DNA of 43,900 nucleotides from an uncultured Saprospiraceae bacterium (GTDB lineage Bacteria; Bacteroidota; Bacteroidia; Chitinophagales; Saprospiraceae), in contig CALGLU010000057.1 in the NCBI GenBank assembly GCA_937959275.1, positions 1 through 43,900 on the forward strand, read 5' to 3'. A model generated the notes under the pieces. It saw only the letters and a program-made list of their open reading frames with translations. It was not told the origin of the DNA and did no database searches. A program made the translations under genes and the position numbers. Shown here piece by piece: positions 38,801 through 43,900 of the stretch. Position 1 is the first letter of the stretch. Each line of letters begins with the position of its first letter.

Positions 38801-41800
38801 ATCTGATAATAGAGCGTGATTACTGATTTGAAAATTTCCATTAACATTAATTAGATTTTCAAGACCAGATAAATTAGTTAATAGGTCATTATTGTTTAAA
38901 AGAAAATTACCAGAAATAGTAGTGAGATAACTTAGCTCAGAAATATCATTTATGGCATTACAATTTTCAATTGTCACATTGCTAGCAATATCGATCACAT
39001 TCATCCCTTGGACACTGGTCAAGGCATCACAATTATTAATTATAAAGTTTCCTTGCAATTCAAGTTGAGTAAATCCCGACATGTCAGTTAACACATTATT
39101 ATTTTGAAATGTCAAATTACCAGACAAGTATTCAATAAAGGCTAAACCACTAATATCACTTACAGTTCCGGTAATAATGATGTTACCAAATAAGCTATCG
39201 CATGATGAATAGCTTGTCATGAAGGCTGCAATTTCAGTTTGATCTTGCAAGGTCTGATTTCCAATTGCACAGACATTCAGCGTACAATTGCTTTCAATTT
39301 CAGTTTGGTTACTGCAAAAAGCGGGATTACCATAAATGCTAATTGTACTTTGTACGCCATCGGCTTGAAAAATATTGCAGAGGCTACCACAGCTCACCAA
39401 ACTCGAATTATTATAAATAGACATTGTGCTGCTTACAAAGGTTAGATCTTGTAACCCATCAAGATTCAACAAAGAAGGATTGCTATATATTTGAAGAGTA
39501 CCTGTTATGGACGTCAAACCTATTAATGCATCAATATTTTCTATAAGATTATTGTTGCTAATATAAAGGCCACTGCCTACCATTAACGCTGCTCCAGTCA
39601 GTCCGGTCAGATCAGTTATCTGATCAGAATTGTGTATTTGTAATAGACCCCCAACTGTAGATATGTTTTCCATTCCTGTCAAAGAGGATATGTTGTCCAT
39701 ATTTGAAATTCTAAGATCTCCAGTGATCTCTGTTAAAAAACTTAAGCCAGAGATATCAGTAACGTTGTTGCCTGAAAGAGTGAGATTGCCATCATGAATT
39801 GTACAGCTAGCACTATAGCTACTCACATAAGCATTTAGCTCTGCTTGTGTATCAAGTGTTAGATTGCCGATGTGGCAAGGATTAGCTTGACATAATAATT
39901 GTACTTCTACAGGGCTACTGCATTCTGAAGGGTTGTTGGAAATGCTGACTGAGCTAGCCACGCCGCCACTGTTAATAATCGGACAAATACCACTGCAATC
40001 TGTCAGGCTTGCATTGCTATATATAGCCATGGTAGAACTGACTGAAGCCAAATCTGTTAGTCCATCTAGATTTAATAAAGCGGGATTACTATATATTTGG
40101 AGAGTACCCGTTATAGAAGTCATACCCAGTAAGGCATCAATATTTTCTAGTAGATTATTATTACTAATGTATAGCCCATTGCCGACTGTCAACGTTGATC
40201 CAGTCAGACCCGAAAGATCTGCTAACTGATCTGAGTTGTGTATTTGTAAAAGACCACCAACTGAGCTTATGTTGTCCAGACCAGCCAATGAAGAGATATT
40301 GTCCATGCTTTGCACTCTGAGATCTCCGGTAATCTCCATTAAAAAACTTAGTCCAGAAATATCAGTGATGTTGTTGCCTGATAATGTCAAGTTGCCATCG
40401 TGGATGGTGCAGCTTGCACTATATGAACTTATATATGCATCGAGCTCTGCTTGCGTATCAAGTAATAAGTTGCCGATGTGGCATGGATTGGTCTGACATA
40501 ATAATTGTACTTCTACAGGGCTACTGCATTCTGAAGGGTTGTTGGAAATGCTGACTGAGCTTGCCACGCCGCCACTGTTAATAATCGGACAAATACCGCT
40601 ACAATCTGTAAGACTTGCATTACTATATATAGCCATGGTAGAACTGACCGAAGCCAAATCTGTGAGCCCATCTAGATTTAATAGAGCAGGATTACTATAT
40701 ATTTGAAGAGTACCAGTTATGGAAGTCATACCAGCTAATGCATCAATATTTTCTAAAAGATTATTGTTGCTAATATATAGGCCATTACCTACCATCAACG
40801 CTGCTCCAGTCAGCCCAGTAAGATTCGTTAATTGATCTGAGTTGTGTATTTGTAAAAGACCACCAACTGTAGTTATGTTTTCCAGACCTGTCAAAGAAGA
40901 GATGTTGTCCATGTTTGAAATTCTAAGCTCTCCAGTGATCTCTGTTAAAAAGCTTAACCCAGATATATCAGTTATGTTGTTACCACTGATAGTCAGATTA
41001 TCATCATGAACTGTACAGCTAGCGCTATAAGCAGAAACATAAGCATTGACCTCAGCCTGTGTATCTAAAAGTAAATTACCTTCGTGACATGAATTCGCAT
41101 TGCATATCAGTTGGACTTCAACAGGGCTACTACATGCAGAAGGGTTATTATAAATGCTAACTGAGCTTGCAATATTTATAACTGAGCATATTCCACTACA
41201 ATCAGTCAAATTGGGGTTGTTGTAAATTGACAAAGGACCTTGGCTATCAATACCATCGAATGCATCCATATTTTCCAAAAGAGCATTATTAGTAATGTAA
41301 AGCCCATTTTCGATTAATAAACTTGTGGTACTCAATCCGCCTAAATTAGATAAATCTGAAATTTGATCCACATTGTTGATTTGTAAAAGTCCTCCAATTT
41401 TTTTTAATTCTTCTAGGCCAGAAAGAGAGGCTAAGCTATTCATATTTTGAACTCTGAGTTCACCTGTAATCTCTCTCAAAAAACTTAATCCAGAAATGTC
41501 AGTTATAGTGTTGCCGCTGATCGTCAAATTGCCAGTGTGGGTTGAACAATCTGTAGAATAGGCGTTCACATATGCGTCTACCTCTGCTTGAGTGTCTAAT
41601 AGTAAATTTCCAATATGACAGGGATCTTCTTGACACAATATCTGAATTTCAACTGGGCTACTACATTCAGAGGGATTATTATAGACGCTAACTGTACTTG
41701 CAGTACTTATGATAGAGCATATTCCGCTACAATCAGTCAAACTTGGGTTGTTGTAAATTGATAAAGGACCTGGACTTTCTATATAACTCAAGGCGTCAAT

Positions 41801-42214
41801 ATTTTGCAGCAAAGCATTATTCGTTATGTAAAGTCCATTCTCAATTGCAATAGTTAAGGTGGTGAATCCTCCGAGACCATTTAAATCTGTAATTAAATCG
41901 AGCTTATTGATTTGGAAAAGTCCACCAATGTCGAAGATGTCATTAAGTCCTGTAAGAGAGGATAAGCTGTTCATGTTTTGTAATCTGAAATCTCCGGTAA
42001 CCTCCTTTAAGAAACTTAATCCAGAAATGTCAGTTATGGTATTGCCACTGATTGTTAAATTACCATCATGGACTGTACATGCAGCTGAATAGGCTGAGAT
42101 GTAATCAATCACATCTTGTTGTGAATCAAGCGTTGTATTTGTGTCAGGACACTGAGCGCTTATAATTGAATTAAAAAAAATGAAAAATGTAAATACCGTG
42201 AGTGTGCGTAACAT
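26843..42214 (-). CDS. Giant secreted multidomain protein with leucine-rich modules and T9SS sorting domain
   Basis: This 5123-residue protein has a signal peptide ending ISAQ. Residues about 22-2148 are 11 modules of 173-223 residues, each with a header (like CHIGNLLLDTQAEVDAYV), 4-6 receptor-L-type leucine-rich repeats (LTISGNTITDISGLSFL) and a Cys-rich cap (LTDCSGIC, PSECSS). Next come Calx-beta-like domains (about 2153-2470), a CARDB-like domain (about 2471-2588) and Ig/carboxypeptidase-regulatory-like domains. A Gly/Cys-rich segment with a helical insert spans about 3136-3475. Bacterial Ig-like repeats (about 3909-4440), a PKD-like domain (about 4446-4535) and SprB-like repeats (about 4635-4715, 4959-5025) follow. 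The C-terminus (ITLYPNPVVNEYQIKGL to the end, about 5050-5123) is a T9SS type A sorting domain, so it should be exported and attached to the cell surface. A likely role is adhesion or matrix formation (inference). Confidence 0.93.
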   Translation of the reverse strand: MLRTLTVFTFFIFFNSIISAQCPDTNTTLDSQQDVIDYISAYSAACTVHDGNLTISGNTITDISGLSFLKEVTGDFRLQNMNSLSSLTGLNDIFDIGGLFQINKLDLITDLNGLGGFTTLTIAIENGLYITNNALLQNIDALSYIESPGPLSIYNNPSLTDCSGICSIISTASTVSVYNNPSECSSPVEIQILCQEDPCHIGNLLLDTQAEVDAYVNAYSTDCSTHTGNLTISGNTITDISGLSFLREITGELRVQNMNSLASLSGLEELKKIGGLLQINNVDQISDLSNLGGLSTTSLLIENGLYITNNALLENMDAFDGIDSQGPLSIYNNPNLTDCSGICSVINIASSVSIYNNPSACSSPVEVQLICNANSCHEGNLLLDTQAEVNAYVSAYSASCTVHDDNLTISGNNITDISGLSFLTEITGELRISNMDNISSLTGLENITTVGGLLQIHNSDQLTNLTGLTGAALMVGNGLYISNNNLLENIDALAGMTSITGTLQIYSNPALLNLDGLTDLASVSSTMAIYSNASLTDCSGICPIINSGGVASSVSISNNPSECSSPVEVQLLCQTNPCHIGNLLLDTQAELDAYISSYSASCTIHDGNLTLSGNNITDISGLSFLMEITGDLRVQSMDNISSLAGLDNISSVGGLLQIHNSDQLADLSGLTGSTLTVGNGLYISNNNLLENIDALLGMTSITGTLQIYSNPALLNLDGLTDLASVSSTMAIYSNASLTDCSGICPIINSGGVASSVSISNNPSECSSPVEVQLLCQANPCHIGNLTLDTQAELNAYVSSYSASCTIHDGNLTLSGNNVTDISGLSFLTEITGDLRISNMDNISSLTGMENISTVGGLLQIHNSDQITDLTGLTGAALMVGSGLYISNNNLIENIDALIGLTSITGTLQIYSNPSLLNLDGLQDLTFVSSTMSIYNNSSLVSCGSLCNIFQADGVQSTISIYGNPAFCSNQTEIESNCTLNVCAIGNQTLQDQTEIAAFMTSYSSCDSLFGNIIITGTVSDISGLAFIEYLSGNLTFQNNNVLTDMSGFTQLELQGNFIINNCDALTSVQGMNVIDIASNVTIENCNAINDISELSYLTTISGNFLLNNNDLLTNLSGLENLINVNGNFQISNHALLSDCSSICNLINTDGVNGSTSIYSNPTECSSVPEVELLCTPVNCPSANIVINNQLELEAFVTAYGACPDFPGNLTIRSNSVTDISALSFLTSIEGNFILSDLDQLSTYAAFNNIITIDGDFTIEYSNVLTSLSDFNALTSVGGNIYIRSNSLLVDVGVLSNLTTVIGSLRINSNPALTTLSALSNLTTTGYLQLFSNSILPNLSGLENLTSVAELSIGSNGSLTDCSAICSLINADGVVGPISIISNPSECSSLTEVELICTNTCPIGNVVLNSQNEIDAFVANQSSCDSIFGNLTISGSTINDLSQLSFLRYIQGNLLVQSCPSLTELTGLNGLIDIGGMDIRSNAALTTISALSNLTSIDNSVIIWNNASLINLDGLNLITSIGGNLNIRDNSSLVDLSGLDLLQTVGGTMQVWYHINMTNLSGISALTSVGVNLRISNNSSLTNCSLICSLINNGGVGGSITIAANPSECSSLTEVSTLCTDTDCPEGTVVLSTQIEVDAFVNTFFGCDSLPGGLTINGASTITDLSGLSFINHIGDNLIIQNTQGISDLSGFQNLQTVAGQLRLISNNNLTSIAQLAQLISVDGELRISSNQNLPNINGLEQLTSVNGNLNISYNPLLADCAGICMLINNSGVNGSTSIFNNPSQCSSLTEVSTFCSTSDCPSGDVILTTQSEVDAFVATFSSCDSLSGDLFINGNNNITDITDLSFISYVGGDLKFENSNSITSLDGLQNITGVGGDLRIYNNQKLENIDALSLVDTVFGQLNISYNDSLSQLNGIIDIAMIATNITVRFNQSLTDCDGLCGIINDSRFGGSLNISSNPSACSSLTEVTTFCTSSECPEGDISLQTQSEVDAFVSIFSNCDSIPGDLIISGGNNITDLSGLSFITYVEGNLSIKTNYQIVDLGGFENLAKVNGDFIIQNNINLTSISQLSSLIEVGGMLSIYNNDLLVMLGGLEQLTSIGSHLRIQQNATLSDCSGVCDLLQNGTIGGNIQISANPSQCSTANEVESLCEYGSLISTIYINNLPTEIEEGTTLNFEVAVDFSPSDFLEINLSSSNDLEIPLPQTVTITPGQTFVPVSVLLPDNNIPEQNKTVTISAGAEFLTSAVESILLSDDGDIPAIEIELLQDTISEAGGFYATQGLIRRVVDDGSVLNVRLFASQNDLLLLPEGVNLSASEQEKEFFIGVLDNAQVDGFKDVDITAKYFIPSCNCDAEDTSDGVVVATLVVSDDDGSSLMLQVNPLSLQEGKADAGDLTITRNTATDQDLEVFLSVSDETELSLPVSVIIPQGSASITIPITTLNDPITDGNQEVTIQANSPGFSPGTIWVIVTDINKPDFKIADVIVPETNVPSNGLFEFRALITNEGLAAAPSGATLTGYFSKDLFIDDNDFLIGDYILDASLLVGDTIELPDLGLAPFQPRDYYLLFEINSDETITELLYLNNRSEPINMTVLPDYLGSAFADQDLYVKGSSIPITGSSFKPDNTPVPNADLEIYITVGQVRREISVTTDSMGNYATIFEPLPYEAGHYSIGASFPEQGATAVDDEFDILGFKVNNGQYVIWELLLNEAETGTIAIENLSEAPLTNVTISTEFLPTGCTLTFDTISSLPANGVADINYQINGSEVTQILDYIQIPLSITGDEVPDIQEETSYYFCQAQQGYLRSEISSINTTMNKDNSRIIEFKIFNDGMGQTEDIEVLLPQVSWLKLVSLTPMVNIPPGDTAVISLNLVPTDDLPLNTPGTGNIVINASNGNNLNIPYTIQKVSDETGDVVVDVIDQYTYFTDEAPHVEGASVKITHYFTGEVFAEGVTDADGLFSASDIPEGTHRLVVQAQDHFGYDGLVVINPGLTRDEVVFIEYQTISFSWDVVPTTIEDEYQIDLIIEFETNVPAPVVLMEMPDTMPQLFGDETFPFFITLTNVGLITANEVELQLPDSDSEYVFVTNYEPQDLLAQQAIQVPVEMKRRDAAGLVAGNGRNTYASLSKLLGIGIPRINNANAGDGCTDYAGTVYWYECGPNGIYQRGAELFSYEGRSCPGSGGGFDFPTLPGGPGGGGSPSGPGGGDCNDCGVNSSVPSINIDCKCNDCLKNLFLATSNCAPGIIGRVGGFVLQLVKGGNPFSPPNCVDGLLNAAGLCGCTVCDCVADIADVDLKEKKVEIDVDAIIDKIIAAVSGFQIDNKLLKATGPEFPSVLLQPMNDIAVASYIDNLQDYYAFQYFGFLTANENINELLSLVSGDLKDELMIDVQKRETILAEMAYFDMPADSVEMFIDRWNTTLTAWNAGVLSPNATYPDIIDKAELDLIDTALTEADNYIASRGYQDANDMTTRAIADVVRLTKTNADPNTESAFNPVCASVTINISQTLTMVREAFEGTLSVFNGHPTDALQNLSLNLEILDENGVYSNDLFSIETTELNTLTEIDGTGMLGSEMDGFAKVLFIPESGAAPENPRFYSFGGTISYLDPFSDLMVTLPLIPVTLTVNPSPDLFLHYFMQRDIYGDDPLTAPIEPIIPADLAVMIENNGYGVAQQVVIESAQPEIVDNDKGLAVNFSLIGSNLQGEPFALGLNTINFGDIQAFKTKIGQWYFTSTLLGHFTNYETNVVHLDSRGNPDLSLVSGAEIHELHHTISVYGDADDGIDDFLVNDIADTEDNPDAIFLSQGSLVYDVFPAFTGEHTGNILAAGNTTTLTVDPLGIGWNYIKLDDPGNGNFEIISVTRNSDNQVIPLKNVWLTHVTIPDGGVQFYEDKFHFVDDFPSFDPETYTVIWSPLDPTPPEVLSISGHPSELTSDQVTTLQVKFTEEIIESSFGIEDLMLSFQGGANLIDASVVITQVDSVTYDVDIASLTTGNGFYVFTAQAAGVEDLTGTSGDVGKQVSWTQFLSVPVVQQFIGLPADYIASSFDTVNLLFNVPLDVSTLTVDDIAITLNGIAQSGSLTLTEIGDDNRLFKLSGLASFLASDDSYMLEIDLLNILSSDQVNGLVVQSIPLILDSASPMVTNMVRSNVGGLDDQHYTKMTINFSEDIEEFDTTSLTLLRDGVSQLLRSSDIQKVDDDWYEIIWDDDHTYPEANYEFAIDVSDIRDLAGNLGSGVESQQWTVDRTAELTITNLNISPDLGFSATDGITSVLSVDVSFEITDEARDIAVYQNDNGILSLLATQTSATSGMLTFPVTFVTGGQTSIEVWMEDLQGNQVMATKVLYLDESQLSASWDFMSSQTLSDHPAAIDLLFTAAIVDLASVPAGLLSLTKDNNVLDNGDLVLTKLSSDVYQLTGLDMSANLPGTYTISVDLSYFTKYSSGVEGAGFSEVSWQILDLNQAPISIAGEDVMVVSPMTFMLEGDDSFDPDGDMISYTWYPPAQVALSDSFSVNPVFDIDQSDHNEIYTFLLEVSDGDKTHTDNVSINVTLRDSLSLVQALAMQYCSTDTIDLLWKAYGDICKVNIILSDDGGSSFDIPVVTAIDAFAESYKISLEGLSGSDFVLAIEDTLTNGYRVESEIFSIDECSGEIECTIVDYTDVSCYGASNGTITVDVNPGAKFTYSITPVAGINNKNGTFTELPAGTYSIVASSSGGAMALCEDVVISEPEELEESGEPLSCLLDIECLENLETTEDWIFNSSSGRYQSNLSETTIAEMQVVNQQNSRFSFLLSNQRVTAVNPAWFSEDIAGAITSRFSFIWDRQGHNASDPIIAGDDSDTTLLTIQFDQPVINPTIHIDRLGGYAAGKSNSSEWTLMSTGNLEKLAGTSNLIVNGNSFYRSIFDANVQPYQEATDDPYQGTAAGSIRINTGTLVNQLVFQLAGKGYEGTGGDDFEIIISVSECSQENDGEEYTAFTSDIGIADGQVQVFAEGGQEPFSFSLVPDLGTNQGGGLFTDLPVGVYTVEISDASHCGFACKTFNVEDLDETSFNCEEGLASSADVCLDEAITLYPNPVVNEYQIKGLLENYDIKILNSDGTTYEVMNTTDHYRMIDLNNVPSGLYFISIRHKTNQNLTMEKIIKN
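35772..42150 (-). repeat. Array of 11 cysteine-capped leucine-rich modules inside the giant gene
   Basis: Module headers (CxxGN-type) fall near nucleotides 42150, 41630, 41090, 40485, 39885, 39275, 38685, 38020, 37350, 36820 and 36290; the array ends near 35772. Each module encodes about 173-223 residues with about six conserved Cys, probably disulfides in a secreted protein. The first five modules share headers of the N/D-AYV type; later ones share AFV with CDS following. Confidence 0.85.
39272..41092 (-). repeat. Near-identical 600-bp direct repeats (modules 3 to 5)
   Basis: Modules 3, 4 and 5 of the giant protein have a period of about 600-610 bp and are far more alike than other modules. 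For example, the DNA for ECSSPVEVQLLC through SSVSISNN is almost base-for-base the same near 39905-39985 and 40505-40585. The encoded stretches GLYISNNNLLENIDAL and ITGTLQIYSNPALLNLDGLT recur unchanged or nearly so. This looks like recent tandem duplication. Confidence 0.85.
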
Positions 42215-42265
42215 GGGGAAGTTGGTTTAGCAGTTAAAAAGTTATTACGAAGCGCAATTGTCTAA

Positions 42266-42435
42266 AATAGTCCAGAGGCACAAGTTGGCAGAATATAAAA
42301 CATGCCTTTATTTGCCTGAACTTCGTTGAAGAACCGCTCCCATAGCTACGGCTATGCGAAAGAACCTTCGCCTCAATCAGACAAATAAAATTCTAAGTTT
42401 TATATACACTTTTAACTTATACCTCCTCTACTAGG
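42266..42435 (-). repeat. Palindromic intergenic repeat, copy D (subfamily 2)
   Basis: Read on the minus strand from 42435, this starts CCTAGTAGAGGAGGTATAAG and follows copy C closely: about 15 differences over 170 bases, most in the termini and the upstream arm of the central hairpin. The core hairpin CATAGC-CGTA-GCTATG is unchanged, as are AAAACTTAGAATTTTATTTG and CGGTTCTTCAACG. It is inverted relative to copy C. The far terminus (GTCC near 42270) is slightly degraded. Confidence 0.88.
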
Positions 42436-42659
42436 TCATGGGCAACCTGTTGACTATGTTCAACTAAAGTTAAGCAATCCTTAGTAAAATAATATTCATT
42501 GAGCTAACAAAGAATATTGAAAGTCTTGATTAACATCTAATAATTAGTTGCGATCTGGAGAGAAAAGGTTACCAGTATAAGGAAGTTTGTTTAGAAATAG
42601 TAGACAATTGTAAAGTTGGTAGAGAGTTTGGGAGTTCAGGTTTAGGTGAGTCTAAGAGA

Positions 42660-42697
42660 AAAAAGGAAGCTTACAAGTTATAATAAGCTTCCTTTTT
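42660..42697 (-). terminator. Rho-independent terminator after serA
   Basis: AAAAAGGAAGCTTA (42660-42673) and TAAGCTTCCTTTTT (42684-42697) form a perfect 14-bp stem around a 10-base loop, 10 bp past the serA stop. The A-run at its left end gives a T-tract on the minus strand, so the terminator fits serA. Confidence 0.85.
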
Positions 42698-42706
42698 AAT
42701 ATAATC

Positions 42707-43642
42707 TTAGGAGAGCAATTCAATTAGCTGATCTGCTAATTCAATTCCAATTTTTTCTTGTGCTTCATTTGTAGATGCTCCGATGTGTGGAGACAATGAT
42801 ACCCGAGGATGTTGTAGTAAATCTTGTCTTGGAGATGGCTCATTGGCAAATACATCTAAACCAGCGGCTGCTACTTTACCATTATCCAATGCCTCTAATA
42901 GCGCAGTCTCATCAACTGTGCCTCCTCTTGAAGCGTTGATAAGAACAACACCTTCTTTCATTTTTGCAAATTCATCCGCACCCAACGCTGGCTGACCCAA
43001 AAATGGAATATGGAGAGTAATGACATCGGACTCAGCTAATACCTGATCCATTGATGAAGTGACAACTGTCACATCTCCAAAGCGCCCCATATCAATGACT
43101 GCTTGCTCGACATAAGGATCTGTCGCTACGACATCCATGCCAACACCCAAAGCTAATCTCGCCGTGTTTTGTCCGATACGGCCAAAGCCAATAATACCTA
43201 ATGTTTTGCCTTCTAATTCAAACCCCTTAGAATATGCTTTCTTTAAGCCCTTGAAGTTATTATCACCATCTTCAGGCATTTGTCTATTGGCCTGATATAA
43301 AAATCTAGATACTGAAAACAAATGCGCAAACACGAGTTCGGCAACAGATCGAGATGATGCAGCGGGTGTATTAACCACATGCACTCCTTTAGATTTAGCA
43401 TGCTCAACATCAATATTGTCTAGGCCAACTCCACCACGGCCAATCACTTTTAAATTTGGGCAGAGGTCAATTAACGGTTGTCTGACTTTAGTCGCACTTC
43501 TCACACAGATTGCATCATAGTTAGGCAATTCGGCGGCTAAATCATCTTGAGCAATTTTTTCCGTCGACACCTCTATTCCGGCGTCTTTTAATTTTTGTAA
43601 ACCTGATGGATGTATACCATCATTGATGAGCACTTTTGGCAT
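42707..43642 (-). CDS. serA: D-3-phosphoglycerate dehydrogenase, short form
   Basis: This 311-residue cytoplasmic enzyme oxidises 3-phosphoglycerate to 3-phosphohydroxypyruvate with NAD+, the first step of serine synthesis. An ATG at 43681 would add 13 residues; the start at 43642 (MPKVLINDGIHPSGL) matches the family's N-terminus, so it is chosen. The Rossmann motif is GIIGFGRIGQ, and the catalytic triad is visible as Arg in NASRGGTVDE, Glu in FANEPSP and His in SPHIGAST. The protein ends just after IELADQLIELLS, so it lacks the C-terminal ACT (serine-feedback) domain of E. coli-type SerA. Other hydroxyacid dehydrogenases are possible, but GRGGVGLDNID and the overall pattern favour SerA. Confidence 0.9.
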   Translation of the reverse strand: MPKVLINDGIHPSGLQKLKDAGIEVSTEKIAQDDLAAELPNYDAICVRSATKVRQPLIDLCPNLKVIGRGGVGLDNIDVEHAKSKGVHVVNTPAASSRSVAELVFAHLFSVSRFLYQANRQMPEDGDNNFKGLKKAYSKGFELEGKTLGIIGFGRIGQNTARLALGVGMDVVATDPYVEQAVIDMGRFGDVTVVTSSMDQVLAESDVITLHIPFLGQPALGADEFAKMKEGVVLINASRGGTVDETALLEALDNGKVAAAGLDVFANEPSPRQDLLQHPRVSLSPHIGASTNEAQEKIGIELADQLIELLS

Positions 43643-43900
43643 TGTCGTATTTTTTAGTTCAATAGAACTGCAAAGAAACATCTTTTTGACCTAATTCAGA
43701 AGCCTAGTGGGCTAATGTGTAGATATCTATTTGAATTTAAGTGTATCAAGTGGTTAAAACCCAATGTCGTTTAGTTTGTGTTAGAGGTATTATCATTTGA
43801 AAATCCAATTGTCATGATTTTACTAAAAATCCCGCCAATTGGAGACTTTTTTTAACCATTCCACGCGGTACTTCGTACCGCGCTACAATAATGTCGCACT
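43643..43900. other. Upstream of serA; window end
   Basis: This 258-bp region upstream of serA has no open frame. On the minus strand TTTCTTTGCAG (about 43663-43673) is a plausible -7 box. An 8-bp dyad TCCAATTG/CAATTGGA (43804-43811, 43836-43843) with a T-run after it, and a perfect 8-bp hairpin CGCGGTAC-TTC-GTACCGCG (43864-43882), suggest terminators or small repeat elements near the window edge. Confidence 0.45.
43864..43882. repeat. Perfect short hairpin with triloop
   Basis: CGCGGTAC, loop TTC, GTACCGCG. It is GC-rich against its AT-rich surroundings and resembles the triloop hairpin at 12479-12501. It may be a short interspersed palindrome or part of a terminator whose gene lies beyond the window. 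Confidence 0.5.

Larger units (their letters stand above)
42215..42706. other. Intergenic region with repeat copy D and the serA terminator
   Basis: This 492-bp gap between the giant-gene start (42214) and the serA stop (42707), both on the minus strand, contains repeat copy D (42266-42435) and a strong hairpin (42660-42697). Only 51 bp separate copy D from the giant-gene ATG, so that gene's promoter must lie in this 51 bp or inside the repeat. No open frame is supported in the rest. Confidence 0.6.

Noticed and set aside
27769-40496. Many 60-140-codon plus- and minus-strand frames inside the giant gene
   Set aside because: They are shadows of a single unbroken 5123-codon frame with clear domains and a signal peptide.
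43804-43853. TCCAATTG/CAATTGGA dyad followed by T7, as a plus-strand terminator
   Set aside because: The loop is 24 bases long and no plus-strand gene ends nearby, so it is not called as a terminator.
1-43900. CRISPR arrays, prophage, integron or transposase genes
   Set aside because: No regularly spaced short repeats with unique spacers, and no recombinase, transposase or phage structural genes were seen. The tail-fibre-like genes have signal peptides and are Bacteroidota surface proteins, not a prophage.

Overview
The window reads as a chromosomal segment of a low-GC Bacteroidota bacterium, probably from the Saprospiria or a nearby marine lineage (inference). The phylum-level evidence is a type IX secretion (T9SS) type A C-terminal domain and SprB-like repeats, a TonB-dependent receptor with an STN domain and carboxypeptidase-like N-terminus, DUF4249 and DUF2911 proteins, a 7TMR-DISM hybrid histidine kinase ending in an AraC domain, S74/tail-fibre-type secreted proteins, few Shine-Dalgarno sites and TAnnTTTG-like -7 boxes. 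No tRNA, rRNA, CRISPR array, transposase or phage module was found.

Layout, plus strand, 0.7-12.5 kb: a three-gene secreted/lipoprotein cluster (DUF2911 protein, SMP-30-like propeller lipoprotein, anchored unknown); an outer-membrane uptake operon (TonB-dependent receptor, DUF4249 lipoprotein, MG2/plug-like secreted protein); a carboxymuconolactone decarboxylase/AhpD-like gene; an AraC regulator; and a small secreted protein. Minus strand, 12.7-25.2 kb: 2-oxoglutarate dehydrogenase E1 (sucA); an M23-type secreted peptidase behind a tail-fibre-like secreted protein that carries a one-base frameshift; two small genes; a LuxR-HTH-only protein; an S74-domain protein; a two-domain secreted protein; and a giant hybrid sensor kinase. 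Plus strand, 25.4-26.3 kb: rpsT (bS20) and an FKBP-type lipoprotein. Minus strand, 26.8-43.6 kb: a single 15.4-kb gene for a 5123-residue secreted T9SS protein, then serA.

Two things stand out. First, the giant protein has 11 cysteine-capped leucine-rich (receptor-L-like) modules, then Calx-beta-like, CARDB-like and Ig-like domains, a Gly/Cys-rich helical insert, PKD-like and SprB-like domains, and a T9SS sorting domain. Three of its modules are near-identical 600-bp direct repeats. Second, the intergenic regions carry a family of about 171-bp imperfect palindromes with termini CCTAGTG...CACTAGG and a conserved central hairpin, in two subfamilies. Four copies are visible, near 4-199, 9644-9814, 18057-18227 and 42266-42435. 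The last two are about 90% identical, lie in opposite orientation and bracket a 24-kb segment; one sits only 51 bp upstream of the giant gene. I did not recognise this repeat family.

Functionally the window is mostly cell-surface biology (nutrient uptake across the outer membrane, secreted adhesin-like proteins, sensing), interleaved with core metabolism (sucA, serA) and translation (rpsT).
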